Of a stretch of DNA of 64,000 nucleotides, positions 40,111 through 54,700 are shown in pieces. The position numbers and the translations under genes are program-made. This DNA comes from Ascaris suum (lineage: Eukaryota; Nematoda; Chromadorea; Rhabditida; Ascarididae), in contig CM024168.1 in assembly GCA_013433145.1 (NCBI GenBank), forward strand, positions 13,756,868 to 13,820,867, written 5' to 3'. Position 1 is the stretch's first letter, and each line of letters begins with the position of its first letter. Under the pieces are notes generated by a model. The model had not been told where the DNA came from and did not search any database. It worked only from the letters and a program-made list of their open reading frames with translations.

Positions 40111-42632
40111 GAGGAGAGTGTTGATGATGGACAGACGATGCTACACAGTGAACTTCATTAAATATCTTCTTTTCTCTCCTTTGCGTGGCAGTTCTGAATC
40201 GTCGTAAGAATCGTTCACTCGCACCAATTTGAAGGTCTTTACAGTGAAATACCTCGTAGTATTGTGCAGGTGGAATTCGTTCCAAGAGTGGACCCGAGTT
40301 ATTTGTAAAAACTTCTACTTCGTAGGTGTCGGCATTCACATGCTCGTTTGATTTTAATTAGTCGATTACCATATAGCTTGAATTCGAGGATTGTCGCTCG
40401 AGAAAACAACGTTGTACCGTTTGAGACACGATACGATCATTTTCTGGCGCTAAGCTTAATGCTTCTTATTCTCGCCACGTTTGTAAAAATCTTCTTCAAG
40501 CACTTTCTCTTCGGTTAGCCACCTTGCTGACACATTTTTTGACCTTTCCTTCTCGTATATGCCGACAATGTTCGCTTTTATCTTTTTGGCCCACAAGACG
40601 CAGACATCAACATACGCATCTACCTAAGACGGCCTTCCACTGTGAAAGACAGTGTAGATGCAGATGAGTCCAGATCATTTATCCGCCTTTTCTCTACGCC
40701 GACAGGAAGGCGTTCAGCAGAAAAATCGACCCGTTTCCTCGCCCGTCTCATGCTAAAGGTAACGATTCACCATATTTTGGTCTTTTTTATACGCCGAAGG
40801 TGCAGCTTCGACTCTTTTCCGTTTCTTCAGTCGCAGTCGAAACCCGTTTGTCATCCAACACTTTCGATCGGTAACCAACGAACATTTCTGAAGCCCATTC
40901 AATTTCAACCGGAATTGGGTTTTTGTGAAGCAGTTTCGGTGGCGTAACCGATTGCCTAAAAGTGCTCATTCCCGTTATTGGTTACCTCAAGTCTTTAAAT
41001 AGTGTCGTTCATTTTTTAAGTGCAGTAGAGTTCCATTTTCAGTTACTAGTGGGAACTCATGAAAAATGACGAGCAATTTGAGTGAATGATTGCTCGGAAC
41101 GATCTCGCTAAATATGCAGATTTGTTTGCTGTCGCAGTGATTAAATCAGTGCTCTATGTGTAAACTCTTGTTGGGTGGGCAAAATCGCTCGGCAGGGCAA
41201 TCAAGAACAAACTCATCTAGTTGGATGATGCTTCAACATGTAAGCAAGCAGACAAACTATACGGACGCAAGCACATACAGAGAACACTAACAGTTATTTC
41301 CCACATTATACTTATAAACTATATTTATAATTATGAATATTTTGAGGTTTTTTAATTGATGCAAAAATCTTACACTGTGGTGCTATCAGAAAGATTATTT
41401 CAGCGGAACAATGTTATTTATTACTAGTAGAAGGTTTGGCTGATGTGAACATCAGAACTGAAATTAAACTTCTTTTATGTTAACTCAAACATTTCCGCTC
41501 ATCAAACGATTGTGACCTACTACTGCAAAGTACTTACTAAAATGAGACTGTTAGTAATATATTTACCATTTTCCGACATTCACGCCAATCCATTCTTTGC
41601 AATCCTGTGCTGAAACTGCTCCTACTTGTATATTGCTCAATGCGTTTGTACCTATTTGCACCCTGAACCTGGTCTTTGTTCAATTCCTTATGATGCGAAT
41701 ATACTTAACGACCGCTCAAAATTGCACAGTATTTTTTACCGCAACTGTTTCAGTTCTTACAGTCAGAGGTTGAAATTGTGTTCTTAGCCCTGTATAAGAA
41801 CGAATGCAGTGATTTAATTAAGTGCCATCAATCACTTCCACGCAATATTCGACGATGCTCTTCGAACAATTATACATATTCAGGTAAAAAGGACTAATTG
41901 GCTGCTTTGTTTGTGATTTATTCTACAGTTGGGAACTTTCTGTACTGGAAAAAAGGTATTCAGAGCTTAAAGAGAAGGAAATTATGGTGGTAAGATCATC
42001 ACGACAGAAAAACAAATCTTCAAGCGGAGTTAGGCAAATTTTTGGGAAATTTTCGGAGGACACGAAGGAAGAGTGCGGAATTTTGCATGAATTATGAATT
42101 TATTTGACACAGAGAGCGCATTCAATCATAGACAGCATTTGCAACGTTGAATTTGTTCTTTGTTCCACTCTTGTGACTAAACACTGAAGCGAGGAAGTCC
42201 AAAAATACTAAGTCCCATTTCTCATGCTAAAAGCGACCGCAATCGCTCTTTTTGGCTTTAGATTGTAATTAGTCATTTTTGTCGCCGAAAATAATGAGCA
42301 GTTAATTGCGACTTTAAATAAAATCCTCTTTTTATGGATTCAATTCTGAAAACAAACTTTTATAGAGCCAAATTGCGAACGACGAAATTCTGGAAAGCGA
42401 TGATTGAAATATTCGATGATTTCCGTTATGTCGAGTTTCATTTTTTTACTCTTTTGACGTATTTTTGGAAACAAATACGTTTGAATTACTGTTCTTGCTA
42501 GGATAGTTAAAATTCAACGATGAATTGCTCATTCAATCTCATTACTCTCTGAGCAAAAGCAAGGAAGTTTGTTAAATATGTTCAGTCCTACAGTATTTCT
42601 ATTCATCTCTCCAAAAAATGGTCGTTTTACAG
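40111..42632. other. Region upstream of the channel gene
   Basis: The part next to the LINE fragment (to about 40750) may be more of the same decayed element, with minus-strand open frames such as 40097-40339. From about 40.8 to 41.9 kb I see no gene. A candidate first exon for the channel gene lies at 41930-41987: it starts after TTCTACAG, ends at GTAAGA, and in the frame that joins exon 42633 it encodes KRRKLWCLL. That would form the basic and hydrophobic start of a signal peptide. Confidence 0.35.
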
Positions 42633-45600
42633 CCTTCTTATGAGCGTTGCATTCGGCACATCAATGGCTTCTTTAAAGAAACGCATAGCGACACAAATGA
42701 AACGACCACCACAAAGTGGATACGACCGTCCATTAAATGTCGAAATTGGCTTCTATATGGAGAGTCTTGGCAACTTCAGAGAAACTCAAATGGTTTGTTT
42801 GTCTGAATAAATTATAAAAAACGGTTTGTAACTGAGTAGTGAAAGCGATAAATGAAACGGGTTTTATTGTAATGTTGATTAGAACCGTTTATACATAAAT
42901 GAGTTGCAATTTGTGTGGTATTGTGCCGAATGTTTTCATTCAGATTCAATCGTTTACCTATATCTTATAGAAATTTATCCGCCTTTTTGATATTTAAATA
43001 GCATCAAATAACAATTATGTGAACTCAAGCATATAGGGATATATAGGAGTGTAATTCATTGCAGAGGCCCCTCGGCAAGTTGCTCTTATTCGGCGATACG
43101 AACGTCTTCTCTTAGAATAGCGATAGCGCTCGCTTTCGCTATATGGCTTGCTGCATATCTATACACTACTTTATGCAGTTCGTATTACTTTATGAGTCAA
43201 TTGCTGGAATCAGTTACTTCACTGCTAAAACATCAATTATAATAATGAACAATAATACTACGAATTTTTCTCGAGGGTGGCCTCGATGAGGATTGCGTCT
43301 TTCCCATGTTGCACAACACTTTTGCTTTGCAATGCTCCTAGACGGGGTTTCATAAAAACAATCAAGGCATGCCTTTATATACAATTGCATAGCACTGTGA
43401 ATAATGCTGCTTAGAATATAAAAGCTGATTTGAAATTTAGAAAAGCGTGAAAAAATTCTCTTGTGAAATGGATTCTCTTCTCGTCGTGAAACGCATTTAC
43501 ATATTTCCGTCGGAAACTCTCAAAACCCACTACCAAATGGCTCAGATTGCATTTTCATCGAAATAGTTGCAGACATTTGACACCGATATATACATGTACA
43601 TGAGTTGGAGGGATTCGTCATTGAATCACAGCGGTGCGCAACACCTTATGGTCAACGATAACGATATCAGAAACCAGATGTGGTTGAGTGTTTAATTATT
43701 GAAGCATCAACTATGTAAAATTTGGCTTATCGTATTTCATTTTGATGGTCCGTTTCCTAAGTGAGAGAATGAGAGAATACATAAGAGGTAGGTATGATAT
43801 AGGAGGTATAAGTTCTTCCAAAAAATTTCAGATCATTTGAAGTTGCTGCATAAGGTGAATCCTGTAAATCCTTCTTTATTGCTATGGTGCATTCCTTTGC
43901 CACCACGCACTGACTTTGATGAATGGACGGTGAAAAGCGTCTACCCGCGCAATCCGCTAATTGCAAACATAGGTTCACCTCGTTACAGCCTTGTCTCGGT
44001 TAGAGTCGCAGTGGAGCCATCCAAATTCGCGAACTCATCGACCAGCGTGCACTCATGTCGCACACTGTGAAGAGTCCTGCAGCAAACTTAGAAGTGCGAA
44101 TCGTCTTTCCCACTTCCATGTGCTGTTACTAAACATTTTCTCTTGATGGTTCGGGATGCAAGCGGATTTATGATTGTAGCACGTCACCGTTCCGGGACTT
44201 ACTCATTCGCCCCCCTCCTTCTCCTACTACCCAAATATAGGTGTGCCAGGATGAGGATTTGGTGTGCTAAGCTAGTGGACGAGTGGCCACTCGCGCTGAG
44301 CACAACCAATAAGAGCATACAATTGACAAATTTTGAAATGAGAATGCATTATATTGGTTCAGTTATTTCTAATTATTGAAATTTCAAACCTCGTAGTGAG
44401 TCAGAGATAAAGCGTAGGTAGCTTTGTATATAGCCGGCATAACGACAATTTTCTATATGCGAAAACATAAACTGATGATAAAAGAAGAATGTCTTATAGA
44501 TGTTGGGAATTTCGACCTTTGTCAATTGCAGACCTGAGGATATCATGGTTGAATTTCAGGTTGCCCGACTTGTATTTTGCGAATGCAAAGACTGCTCAAT
44601 TTCATCATGTGACTATACCCAATTTCAGTATGTTTATTGCAAAGGATGGAACCATCGCTTATTCATGCAGGTAGAGAAGTTTCTTTCACCTATGGCTTTT
44701 CCTTCACTCAGATCAGCTTAAACGCCATTGAAAAGAACGGATGGAAAGCTGTGAATAAGCAGCTGGCACGATGTTGCTTTTTGCAAACTTTTATTTCAAC
44801 TAACCGGTCTTGTAGGTTAGCAACATATATTAAATAAACGAGGTTATAAATAAATATTTGAATATTTTCCAGGGTGACTCTGACTGTTGCATGCAATCTT
44901 GACTTGAAAAACTACCCTATGGATGTGCAAAACTGTCAAATACGCATACTTAGCTGTGAGTTGGATTTGCTTACTAGAATTGCATATTTGAATGCTTGCA
45001 TTATCTTACAATATCGTACTGTAAAAGTTTTCAGTAATTAAGGTCGTCCTCTTTCTCTAAACGCTTTCGATGATAGGCTGTTGAGTGACCCTATCCCCTG
45101 GACCTATCCTGTTCTTTCCATCTCGCTTCTCACCATCCCCTTTGAAAAACTGCCCCTCAAAAGATCTTGTTGTATTTAGAGGCTCAAAACAGATTCTCCA
45201 TGTCCTCTCGATCTAGAGTTGGTTTCCAACTATTCCCCTATGAGACTTAAAAACTTTCGCAAAAACCTAAATAAACAATCAAATAGTAAACTGAATGAAT
45301 TACTCATTTCGAATTTGAGCACTTCCTCTCCTCGTCCATCCTCCATCACACTCCCCCCCCCCTCCTCCTCCCACATAAGGGGGCAGCTGCAAAGTTTGCT
45401 ATGTTCATGAAGGTGGTTGCAAAGTGAGAGTAAGCGAGTTAAGAAAGAATTGAAATTTTCAGAGATTTCGAAAGACTCACTCAAAAAATGCAAAATCTTC
45501 GACGCTTCAATATTTTTCTAACCAAAGTCGAGCTAAGGTGATATCCATCAATTTCAAAACCCTCACCTCAATTTCACTGTGGAAAAATGATCCGCTATAC

Positions 45601-48600
45601 CTTGCACACAATAAAATCACACTTTTAGTTAGCAATAACAGAGAGAAAATTACTATGTCGTTATTTGATGCAGTCAGACAGTTCTCACTTGTGAAATACT
45701 TCAGATGCTTATATAGCAGCAGCGGTAAATGTAACATGGTTCAAAGAGAGTGCAATCCGATATAATTCTGAAATCAGTCTTCCCGAGTATGAAATCATCT
45801 CGATAACACCAGGTTACTGCAATGGAACCTATCGATATGCAGTTATGGCCAATTCCTATCGAGTTGGTAAGTTCAAAGATTAATTCGATATCAGTCATTC
45901 AAATCATTTCCCACTCATCTCTGCAATTCGAGTTGCAGTTTAATTACTGACAACTGAGCTGATAACTTTTTAACTGAGTATTTTAGGTTATTCGTGTATC
46001 GCGCAAAAAAGAAACTTCATATTCAGAAATTCGTTTGGAAATTTTCAGTGACAGTTTTGTTGCAAGTTTTATTGAGTCATAAATTTTGCAGTGGATTATG
46101 CTCGTTCATTCGCATAGTCGAACTATGTCTAGACAGCACTATCAGCACAAAATTGTTTATTATGGATATGTTATAAACTATATGTATGCATTGTGTGGAA
46201 CATAACATTTGGGGTATTCCAAAGGAGGGAGGGGAGGAATGTGTCAATGTACTCACTGATGTTCGATCACTAGAAACTAGAAGTTTGCCGGAAAAGATCA
46301 CATGGCCATGCGGGAAAAAATATCTCCAGAATGCGATGAGATGCAAAGGTTTGCCTTTTGAGTGTGGACACTAAGTCAGGAGTAATGGCGTTTTACAACG
46401 ATGTTCACACTAAATGAGAGCGACTAGCAGCACTTCCAAAATTTGAGATACGTTATACTATTGTTTTCAGTTTTTTCAACACAATGACAACAAACCATGA
46501 ACTGAAATGATTTTTTTTTTTTGCTATAAGGGAAGTTCGAGGGTTTTTATCCTTGAGGGAAGGAGGGAGAGAGGTCCCAGCTTGTTCGGCGAGTTTAATG
46601 CCAGGTATTCCAATTTTTCACTTTTATGCGAATCCAACGCATACTACTCCAATCGAATTCAGAGTGGCGGTCACACGAAGACACCTCTGCCGTCGAAGGG
46701 GGTGAAATCCCCTTATAGCTTGTAGGACGAGTGCTATTTCGTATTGTCTTCAATATTCCCTTTGAAATGAAACATCGATTTGCACAATATTTCCATACTG
46801 CTTCATTTGAATGTCACATTTCGTAGTTTGTATGAGATGAAACTTATTGAAATAGTCTACAGAAACGCAATCGTCTTAATTTATTCTCATAATGAAGAGC
46901 CTAACTATTGACTCCAAATAAGCTAAAAAGCTTTGAAAACGTCGTTGTAGTGACTTCCAATATCCTTGACTTCAAATGCCCTCTGTCTAATTGAATTTCA
47001 ATAAACTTAATTAAATGTTTAACAAACAATTACTCCATCATAATGGGTTGTTAAAGTACTCTTAAAATAAGATTGGCTGTAGTGATAATCAGCATGAATT
47101 TTAGATCAGTTCAGTTGTCTCGTTGCAAATATTCGTCTACATAGAAGTATTGGCTATACACTCGTACAAAGTTATTTTCCCACCGGGTTAATTGTTATCA
47201 TTTCGTGGGTTTCATTCTGGATCGATCGTTCGGCTGTACCTGCGAGGGTGACACTCAGTTTTTCGACAATGCTTTCACTCACCACATTGGTAACTTCCGC
47301 TTCGATAAGTTCGGCAACTTTCACGACCAGTGACCTTCATCTTCTCTCATTAAAAAAACATATGAGCATGGCGGATTTCAGCTGATCTTGAAAGATTGTA
47401 AAGGTTATTGAATACCTCTGACAAAGATGTAAGAGCGGATACAATCCTAATCGTAAACATATCTTCCAATATCTCTCTAAAACGCCCACAAATGACTTCG
47501 TTTATATAAGGTGTATAAGCACAACTAACGATTACACACACAGTGATATGTTTTGAGTTTATGCATAATTGTGATTTCAATATTTATATCGCAAGAAATG
47601 TGTTTGGAGTTAGGAAAAATTTATGTTCGTTTTTTTGGGGGGGGGGGGGGGGAAAAATTCAACAGGTAATTTCTCAGTTTAGCATTTAATGGATCCATAA
47701 TGATCACAGCCAATAATGCGCTAGAGATTTTAAACTGCCGATAAGGTACCGTTCAATCAATTCGGCAATTATAGCCAGCCAGTACTCCTTGAAAATTACC
47801 TTTGAATAACGGGTTAAATTGAATTGATTGGACGTTTAGAAGAACTTTTTGAACAAACAGTTTTAAAACTCTTGTGCAAGAATTTTTCAAATTCGATATC
47901 GCTCGTTATGGCGACGGAATTTTAGGGCAATGGACTTCGATATGGACTGCCTCAAGTGAGCTATGCAAAAGCAATCGACTTTTGGTTCGGAGGTAAATCA
48001 CTGCTTTTCCACTTTGTCCGCAAAGTGTGTAACAATCCTCCACAAATAAATCACATTTCTCTTCGTTATTTTTACGCAAACAATAAGCGATGCAATCAGT
48101 TTTTCGTTTGCATTCTCACAAAAAGAAAAACTTATTTATAACTTTTTGCTCGTTCCATTTTCTGCATTGATTGTTGTTATTCGTTAATATAAGGAAGATT
48201 GAGCTAGTTATTAGTAGACAAAAGTTAACTAATCTAATGCAAGTTAATTAAAGAGGGAAAAAAGTAAACGATGATAGAATAATCTACAAGTACCATTTTC
48301 AGCAAACATATGAAGTAATATTTGAAGAAGATTATAATATCAAAGAGATGCCTTTTAGAGGTGCGCTCTTTTTTGCATGTATGCCATCCCCTAATAATTA
48401 AGCAAGTAAAATCTTCGAATTTTTGAAGAGTTTCATTTTGGTTTCCGTTAAACTGAACGAAGTTCAACCTGCGAGCTTGCAATCAGTCTTCGCTTGAGTC
48501 GAAAATTTATGTCATTGATAAATAGCCATAAGCAGTAAGTTTCAACGCTGAACAAACAATGACGTAATGCATCTCGAGAAGTGCAACACACTTCTCTAAT

Positions 48601-51600
48601 CGAAGCAATTTTCTGCAACGCTAATCCTGTAAGAACGTTGCACAATTATCCCACTATTTAGCGTGTATGTTGTTTGTTTTCTGTTCATTGCTCGAATTCG
48701 CTGTTGTCAATAGTTATATGCGTCAATCGGAGAGAAACGATAAACTCTCAGAGAAATCTCTGCAAAGAAAAGGTAAACGTTGACGAATTTTTCGTACTTC
48801 AATATACTTTTCATTCCACCATATTACACTTAATTAACGTTTAACAGTTATGTTAATCCCCCGAAGTGGTATTTTGTCGGTTGTGCATCATTTGCCTCAA
48901 AACAACAGCTCCTTTCATCCGATACCCAAATAAACGTAGCTAACAACGATATTAATAGGCAAAAACAAAACGAATTCAATGAACACTTCAACGCGTACTT
49001 TATTTAAATTGTAATGTTAAACTATGGTGAATGTTATGAGAGATTATTAACCCCCCTTCCCTCATCACACATTTCGAAGAACCTTGCTATTCAGAACAAC
49101 TACTAGAACTTCTCATAAAGTAGTTGATTCTAGAATTTCATTTGTTATTATATAATTTGAAGGGCTTTAAGCTATTTAGAAAATAAGTAAAGAGTGGCAA
49201 GTGCACTCATATGCAGATTATCCAAGACACTCAACCTCAGAAATTAATTATTCAAATTCTTAAGGGGGTTATGTGGCCATTAACAAATATTCACTGCATC
49301 GTTTATATCAACTCAATAGAGAACTTTTCAAAGAGTGGACAGCTCAAAATCGAAATAGAGAAGTTAGTCTGATTATTAACGGAAGCTCGTTAATATAATC
49401 TCCCACCGGAAAAGAGAGTGGAAACGCAAAAAAAAAAAATGCAGCGAATCGAATCGGATGCTCGAGACTTACAAAGATGCGGTAGCAATGCTTTTGCGCT
49501 GTCACTAAGAATGTGAGGTTTTCAAGTGGGGAAGCACCCGAGGTACCTGAAGTAGCGCCTCACACTGCAATGAAGCGACCTGCAGGCCATCATGGTGTCT
49601 TTCCACACTATGCGTTTATGAACAAAAGAACTCGTAGAGTGAATTGCTTTGAATGTTATTAAGGTAGATGAGCGTATTTTTGATTGCCCTCGAGAAACTT
49701 TCAATGGATCGATTCGTTTCAAGGGGATAGGATTCTGATACTCGAGGAGAAGAAAATGTCGACCCCATCCCCTCCGATTTCAATCCAACTGGTGAATTTT
49801 TGCTTTGTACGCGCCTTATATTTTGCTGTCTTCTACGCTTATAATACTAACATGGCTCGGTGACATTATAGTTGTTCGTGAAGAATTTCGCATGTGATAA
49901 CAAAGAATTTCAAAGTACATCACAGAAGGCGATAGTGTGGGAAGCAATGAGAAGAAGAGGGATGCGAGAGACGTGCGGAAACTTGGAAGTGATTCTCACG
50001 TTGGTCAAGTGCTAATGGAAAATCCTGATCAAGTTTCAAGTAAAAATTCTGCCGAACACCACGCTCAGGTCGTTCTCATTTCACTTCAGTTCTTTTGCTA
50101 CGGCTATAGATGCTCACTTTTACGAGTAAAGACAAGTAATGCTAAACACTATAACAAATTTTCCAGTTTCAGAGACCTTAGAAATCCTTAAATTAAGATC
50201 GTTAGGACAAGATAATTTCCCGTGGCATCTTGCTAAGTTACAAACCATAGATTAGTATTAGATTTGCATAGCATATGTGTGCTTAGCAATCACTCCGTCA
50301 GTGTTCGATATTGTCATCTGTTTTCTCCTGTATCCCGCGCCGGTCTTCCAACTAAAACACTTCTACCTTGAAACGACGTCACCTTGATTAATGGAAACTT
50401 TAGACATTTTATGTCGCTGTGCAATATTTCATTAAATTTTCCTCTGAGAGGAGTTCAAACGAACAGAAAAAAGTCCTGCTTGCCATTGACTTCTAATTTA
50501 TTATTAAGAAGCTTCTGTTAGATCATTCAAACGAAATAATTTAACCGCTATTTGATGAGCAGTGAAAACGAAGTCTGCAGACATTATTGAATATTTGTTA
50601 GGCAATGAAAATCTGTCTCCAGACATTATCAAAAGCATTATCTACGCTTTACCTCTTCGCGAATAGATCATCAGTCGTTATTAATCAGAGATCACCGTCG
50701 AATTCAGAGTTAAACTAAAAGGTTTAACATAAGATCATCTAAGTCGCATTATTCTCTTCAATAAGAACAAATGAAGAAGAAGTTCTGAGCAACTGATGCA
50801 GTGTGCATTTTGGTATCTTGCTCACCCGATAGGATATCAACAAATAACGGAGGATGCTAGGTGCTACCTTCACCGATCGCTTAATTGAATTGTCGAGAAA
50901 AAGATCAGTTTTCCTCTCATCTAAACGCTCAAGTGAAATGTGCTACTGGACGTCGTATATTATCTCATCATGTTCCATGTCTAGGAACACTGGATAACGC
51001 GCTCTTGCAAAACGAAATTGCAAGAGCCTATAGTAATTAATATCAGTGATTGTGGTATTTTGACAATTGCAAATTGCAAAAAGTGTTTACCTTTTTTGCA
51101 AAAAGGTATCCACCGTTGTCTCTGATCTGAGAACCTTTAAGTACGCCAACTTTCATATAGCCATTACTTTTACACTGTAAAGCAAGCACGTAGTCGCTTC
51201 TTCGCGAGTCTTAGTAGTGTGCAGTCGGTATATGCAGTAGAAGAGGGGTGGGAAGGGGGGGGGAGGGGTTGTATTTAACTGGAATTTACGTTGAGGTCAG
51301 CAGTATGCAGCCGTTACTTAATGCTTCATTTCTAATTAGAGATAAGAATAGCGATTTCCCCTGTAATGGCATCAGCGAGCATCACGCTTGCCTCAGTGCA
51401 ACATTGCAAGAACACTTTTGAAATATGAATCCTATAGAAGGGCAAAGTGAGGAAAGAGGAGTAATTGATATGCGCGTGCACCAGATCCATCCAGCACTTC
51501 CGTTCGGAGAGGATGAAAGCGTTGAGCGTCGTAATCCTCCCATCCACACGCGCCGGCCAGTGTCCACTCTGGGTGCGGGTCTCCTATCCATTGCTTCGAC

Positions 51601-51798
51601 TACCTTAACTTAGTACATTTTGGAAGATTAAAGTGCGCTTAACTGGAAAGAATCTCATCGCATTCTAACTTGCAGTTATCCAGAAAGTATTCGAGCATTG
51701 CATTATCGATCGACAAAGCCTGCCGATACGGATTTCCGGCTGCGTTCATCGTATGGAACATCGCCTACTGGTCGTACTACTTAGGTGCGGAACGGTAG
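42633..51798 (+). CDS. Cys-loop ligand-gated chloride channel subunit
   Basis: A pentameric neurotransmitter-gated channel subunit of the invertebrate anion-selective group (GABA, glycine, glutamate, acetylcholine and amine-gated relatives); the ligand cannot be told from sequence. Exons: 42633-42792, 43573-43682, 44560-44670, 44873-44955, 45705-45866, 47105-47289, 47926-47992, 48662-48772, 49926-50039, 51438-51559 (tentative), 51676-51798. They encode 448 residues to TAG, all phases agreeing. Extracellular: YDRPLNVEIGFYMES, MYMSWRD, WLPDLYFANAK, Cys-loop C-x13-C (CNLDLKNYPMDVQNC), and loop C around PGYCNGTYRY. M1 is about residues 222-246. M2 begins AVPARVTLSFS; the PAR motif predicts chloride selectivity. 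M3 is in exons 47926 and 48662, M4 in the last exon (FPAAFIVWNIAYW). The M3-M4 loop is charged. The extreme N-terminus lies upstream, perhaps in the exon at 41930-41987. The exon at 51438 and its end are the least certain. Confidence 0.92.
47637..47652. repeat. Poly(G) tract of 16
   Basis: A run of G in an intron of the chloride channel gene, between the M2 exon and the following exon. It is probably length-variable; no function is inferred. Confidence 0.9.
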
Positions 51799-54700
51799 TA
51801 TCAGCCGTAATGGTCGACAACCAAGTAGGGAGTAGAAATAGACGATTGCTTTATGATATTTTTGTCAAGACCATTTGCATCTGTTCGTGGATTACAGAGG
51901 TTAGAAATGCTCTAACGTGGGAAAGGGCAAAACAAAGAAGGGGAGAAGGGGGCCAGGGGAGGGGCGGAATGACTGCTCTCCTGCGGCTCGAGCTGCAAAT
52001 ATCCATTTCACTTCCAAGGAGTAAAACGTCTGAGAAAAGGCGGACCATACTGAACATAGTAATTTGCGTACTTCGGCCAGCAGATCGAAAGAAGCCAATC
52101 GGAATTCCTTTCGGGTAGCGACAGGGACGTTTTTGAGCATGTTGCTATGAAACTCTTAAAATAGGTTGTGCCTATATTTTATTCCTCCATCAACCTCTTC
52201 ACGCCAATTTGAAAAAAAGCGGTCAGATTCCTCTGAATTTTGGTGCTGCCTCAATCGTTGCTGCCTTTCATTACTTCCTACTGAAACGAGAACATTTCAT
52301 TCTTAGAAACTAGTGAATTTCACTCCATCCTTTCTCCTTTCATAAGCGTGGTGAATCTTGCCCCCTTTTGGGTTTAATGAAAGAATGATCATCTGAAGTA
52401 TCAGAATCGTTTCAAAGTTGAACTTGGATTTTAAATCGAAGAGTAGGATCCATGGGAATGCAGCAAGAAGGAGAAAATGGCCACTTCGCAACTCTGGAGT
52501 CCCGGTCATACAATTTCTGGGAATTTTTCCGTCAAGAATCTGCTAGCTTATTGGATCCTGGAACGGGGTACTAAATATAAAATGTTTTCGACTCGCAATG
52601 AGGAGCTCCGGCGTAGTCGATGTAAGCGCTGCTTAGTAGTAGGTGGCGAAGAGGGATGCACATGCGAGTCGTTTCCTTTCACAACGGAGTCACATACAGT
52701 TCAGCCTATCCGTATTTTTCTAACGTATTTGACGCCTTTATTTATTATCCTATCGTTCTTCATCCACCTTTGCCGGATCTATTTCTTACTGTTGCATGTA
52801 CAAGAGGCCTGTTTTCCCCCTAAACCTTCTCCTGAATGTCGAAGAGGGCAAAGCTCCGCCTGTGTCAGTGGGCGAGTTAGGATGGTGCGCTCACCGGCAA
52901 TAACCGCTGAATCAGATACGGCACCCTCGTTTAAAAGACTTTAAGCGTTGGGCTTATCTTCGATGAGTACAGTTGAACCGCTTCTCATTTTCTTGGAATA
53001 TGGTTCTATCTTGGAATTATACGTACGCCGTAAGTGCCTCCTCGCCTTGCAAGCTCCCAACTCGAACGACGGTCAAAAACCTTCAAATGAGGAATGTCTA
53101 TCAGTTTCACCATGTGTTGTCTGTAACCTCGCACTTTCCTCTGTTTAGATGAAATAATGAGTGAACAGAATGCAAATCTAAGACGAGAGGCCATTTAAAG
53201 CAATAATTTCAACTTCACTCTGACTGACTGTTATTCATTCATAAAATTCAAATCTCAATAAATATTCTCATCGCATGACAATGAAGCGTTTTAAATGTCG
53301 CGATGAACTACACATCTACAATCAAGCGAACGACTATTTTCTTCTTTACAACGATGCACAATTAACTTCTGCTGGATAAAGTGTATTGTGTAGTTAAATG
53401 GCTCTACGAAGGAATGAATTTTGGTGATCTCATGGGGAGAAGCGGGCTGCTGCAGGGAGGGGATGACACCTTCGACCACAGTGACCATTTTCTCGGGCTT
53501 TCACAGAATGATCGGAAATTACAACAGAATATTCCGAATCGTACTCGTCAGTAAACACGCTCATCTGTGTGCGGTTAAATATGACGAAGGCGAAAACAAA
53601 CCCACACAGCGTCTAATATTTTATCGTCAGCAAACATCACTTTCTTCCTTTGTTTATTTTGCAACTATCTCCAAATTGAGGAAGAAAAAACGTTTTCCTG
53701 AGAAATTTTTAGCGAGTTTGAAATTAGAATAAAGCCTATACTGCTATTCTATGCTATTAAAGGTGAAGACCCTCAGGACAGTACGTCCTCATCGATGGGC
53801 ATTGTGGCAAGAGCGGCAGGCATCAAAATTAGTTAAATTCGCTCCTTTTAAGCCAGCTGCTTTCATTTTCCTAGCTAGCGTCATTTTCCGGCCTTTCTTT
53901 TAAGTCTCAGCAGTGTCATTCATTCGTCAGCCCAATGGCGCCCCATTTCCAGCGTCAGTGCCTTTACCTTCCCATCTAACAACCACCCTTTGGCAACCCC
54001 TCATTTGTTTAATATTACTCGTCGCATGAATCCACTTTTGCAAACTTATTTGCAATGTCCAAAATCGTCCTCCTTGATCTGACTAGTAAGGTTCATTTCG
54101 CGACTAGTCGCCACAGCACTTCAGCACCATTCATTCGACCATCTATGAAAGAGAGCGATGATGCTTACGCATATTACGGATGATCCAAGTCGCAGAAGTC
54201 TGCCATGCAGCCAAGGTAACACATTCGACTCCCCGTAAGACTCAGTGTACAAGGCGTTCCGCATGTGCTCGCCGAATATGTCATCGTGATAGTTAAATAT
54301 TTCCACAAATAACTCCTTTTGTGGATGGAAATTTTTTGGGTGATGCCATGTGCGAGGTTGAAGGAAGATCCACTATATGCAGAGTGAGTGAAACGAGTGA
54401 AGGTGAAGCTTCGCGGTGGGATGGCCGGCTGTGTCTGACGTTGTGCGAGAAGTGGGGACTTAAGTAAGCCTTTTGGTCCCATTTCTGGTGGCCATTACTG
54501 AGCGGCAGACAAACCCCCCCCCCCCCCATTGACGCCTTATTGGCAACCGCTGGAAAACTTTATTTTGGGACGGTTGCTCCTAAGCCGACCATTTTGAGTC
54601 TATTGACCAGCGGAGTCGATCTGAACGATTAACCTGTCCGTCCGCTCATCCGGTCTTCCGGATCCCCTCGATGGCCGCTTTTATGCACGAGGATCGTCTG

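Noticed and set aside
43837..44070. Plus-strand ORF with a TTTCAG acceptor inside the channel gene
   Set aside because: The channel reads continuously and in phase from exon 43573-43682 to 44560-44670, so this frame is intronic; it has no channel similarity.
46186..46374. Plus-strand ORF in a channel intron
   Set aside because: It does not fit the phase between exons ending at 45866 and starting at 47105, and those two join perfectly without it.
54121..54315. Minus-strand exon-like frame ending at GTAAGC
   Set aside because: Good local look, but no upstream or downstream partner exon and no known motif; not reported as a gene.
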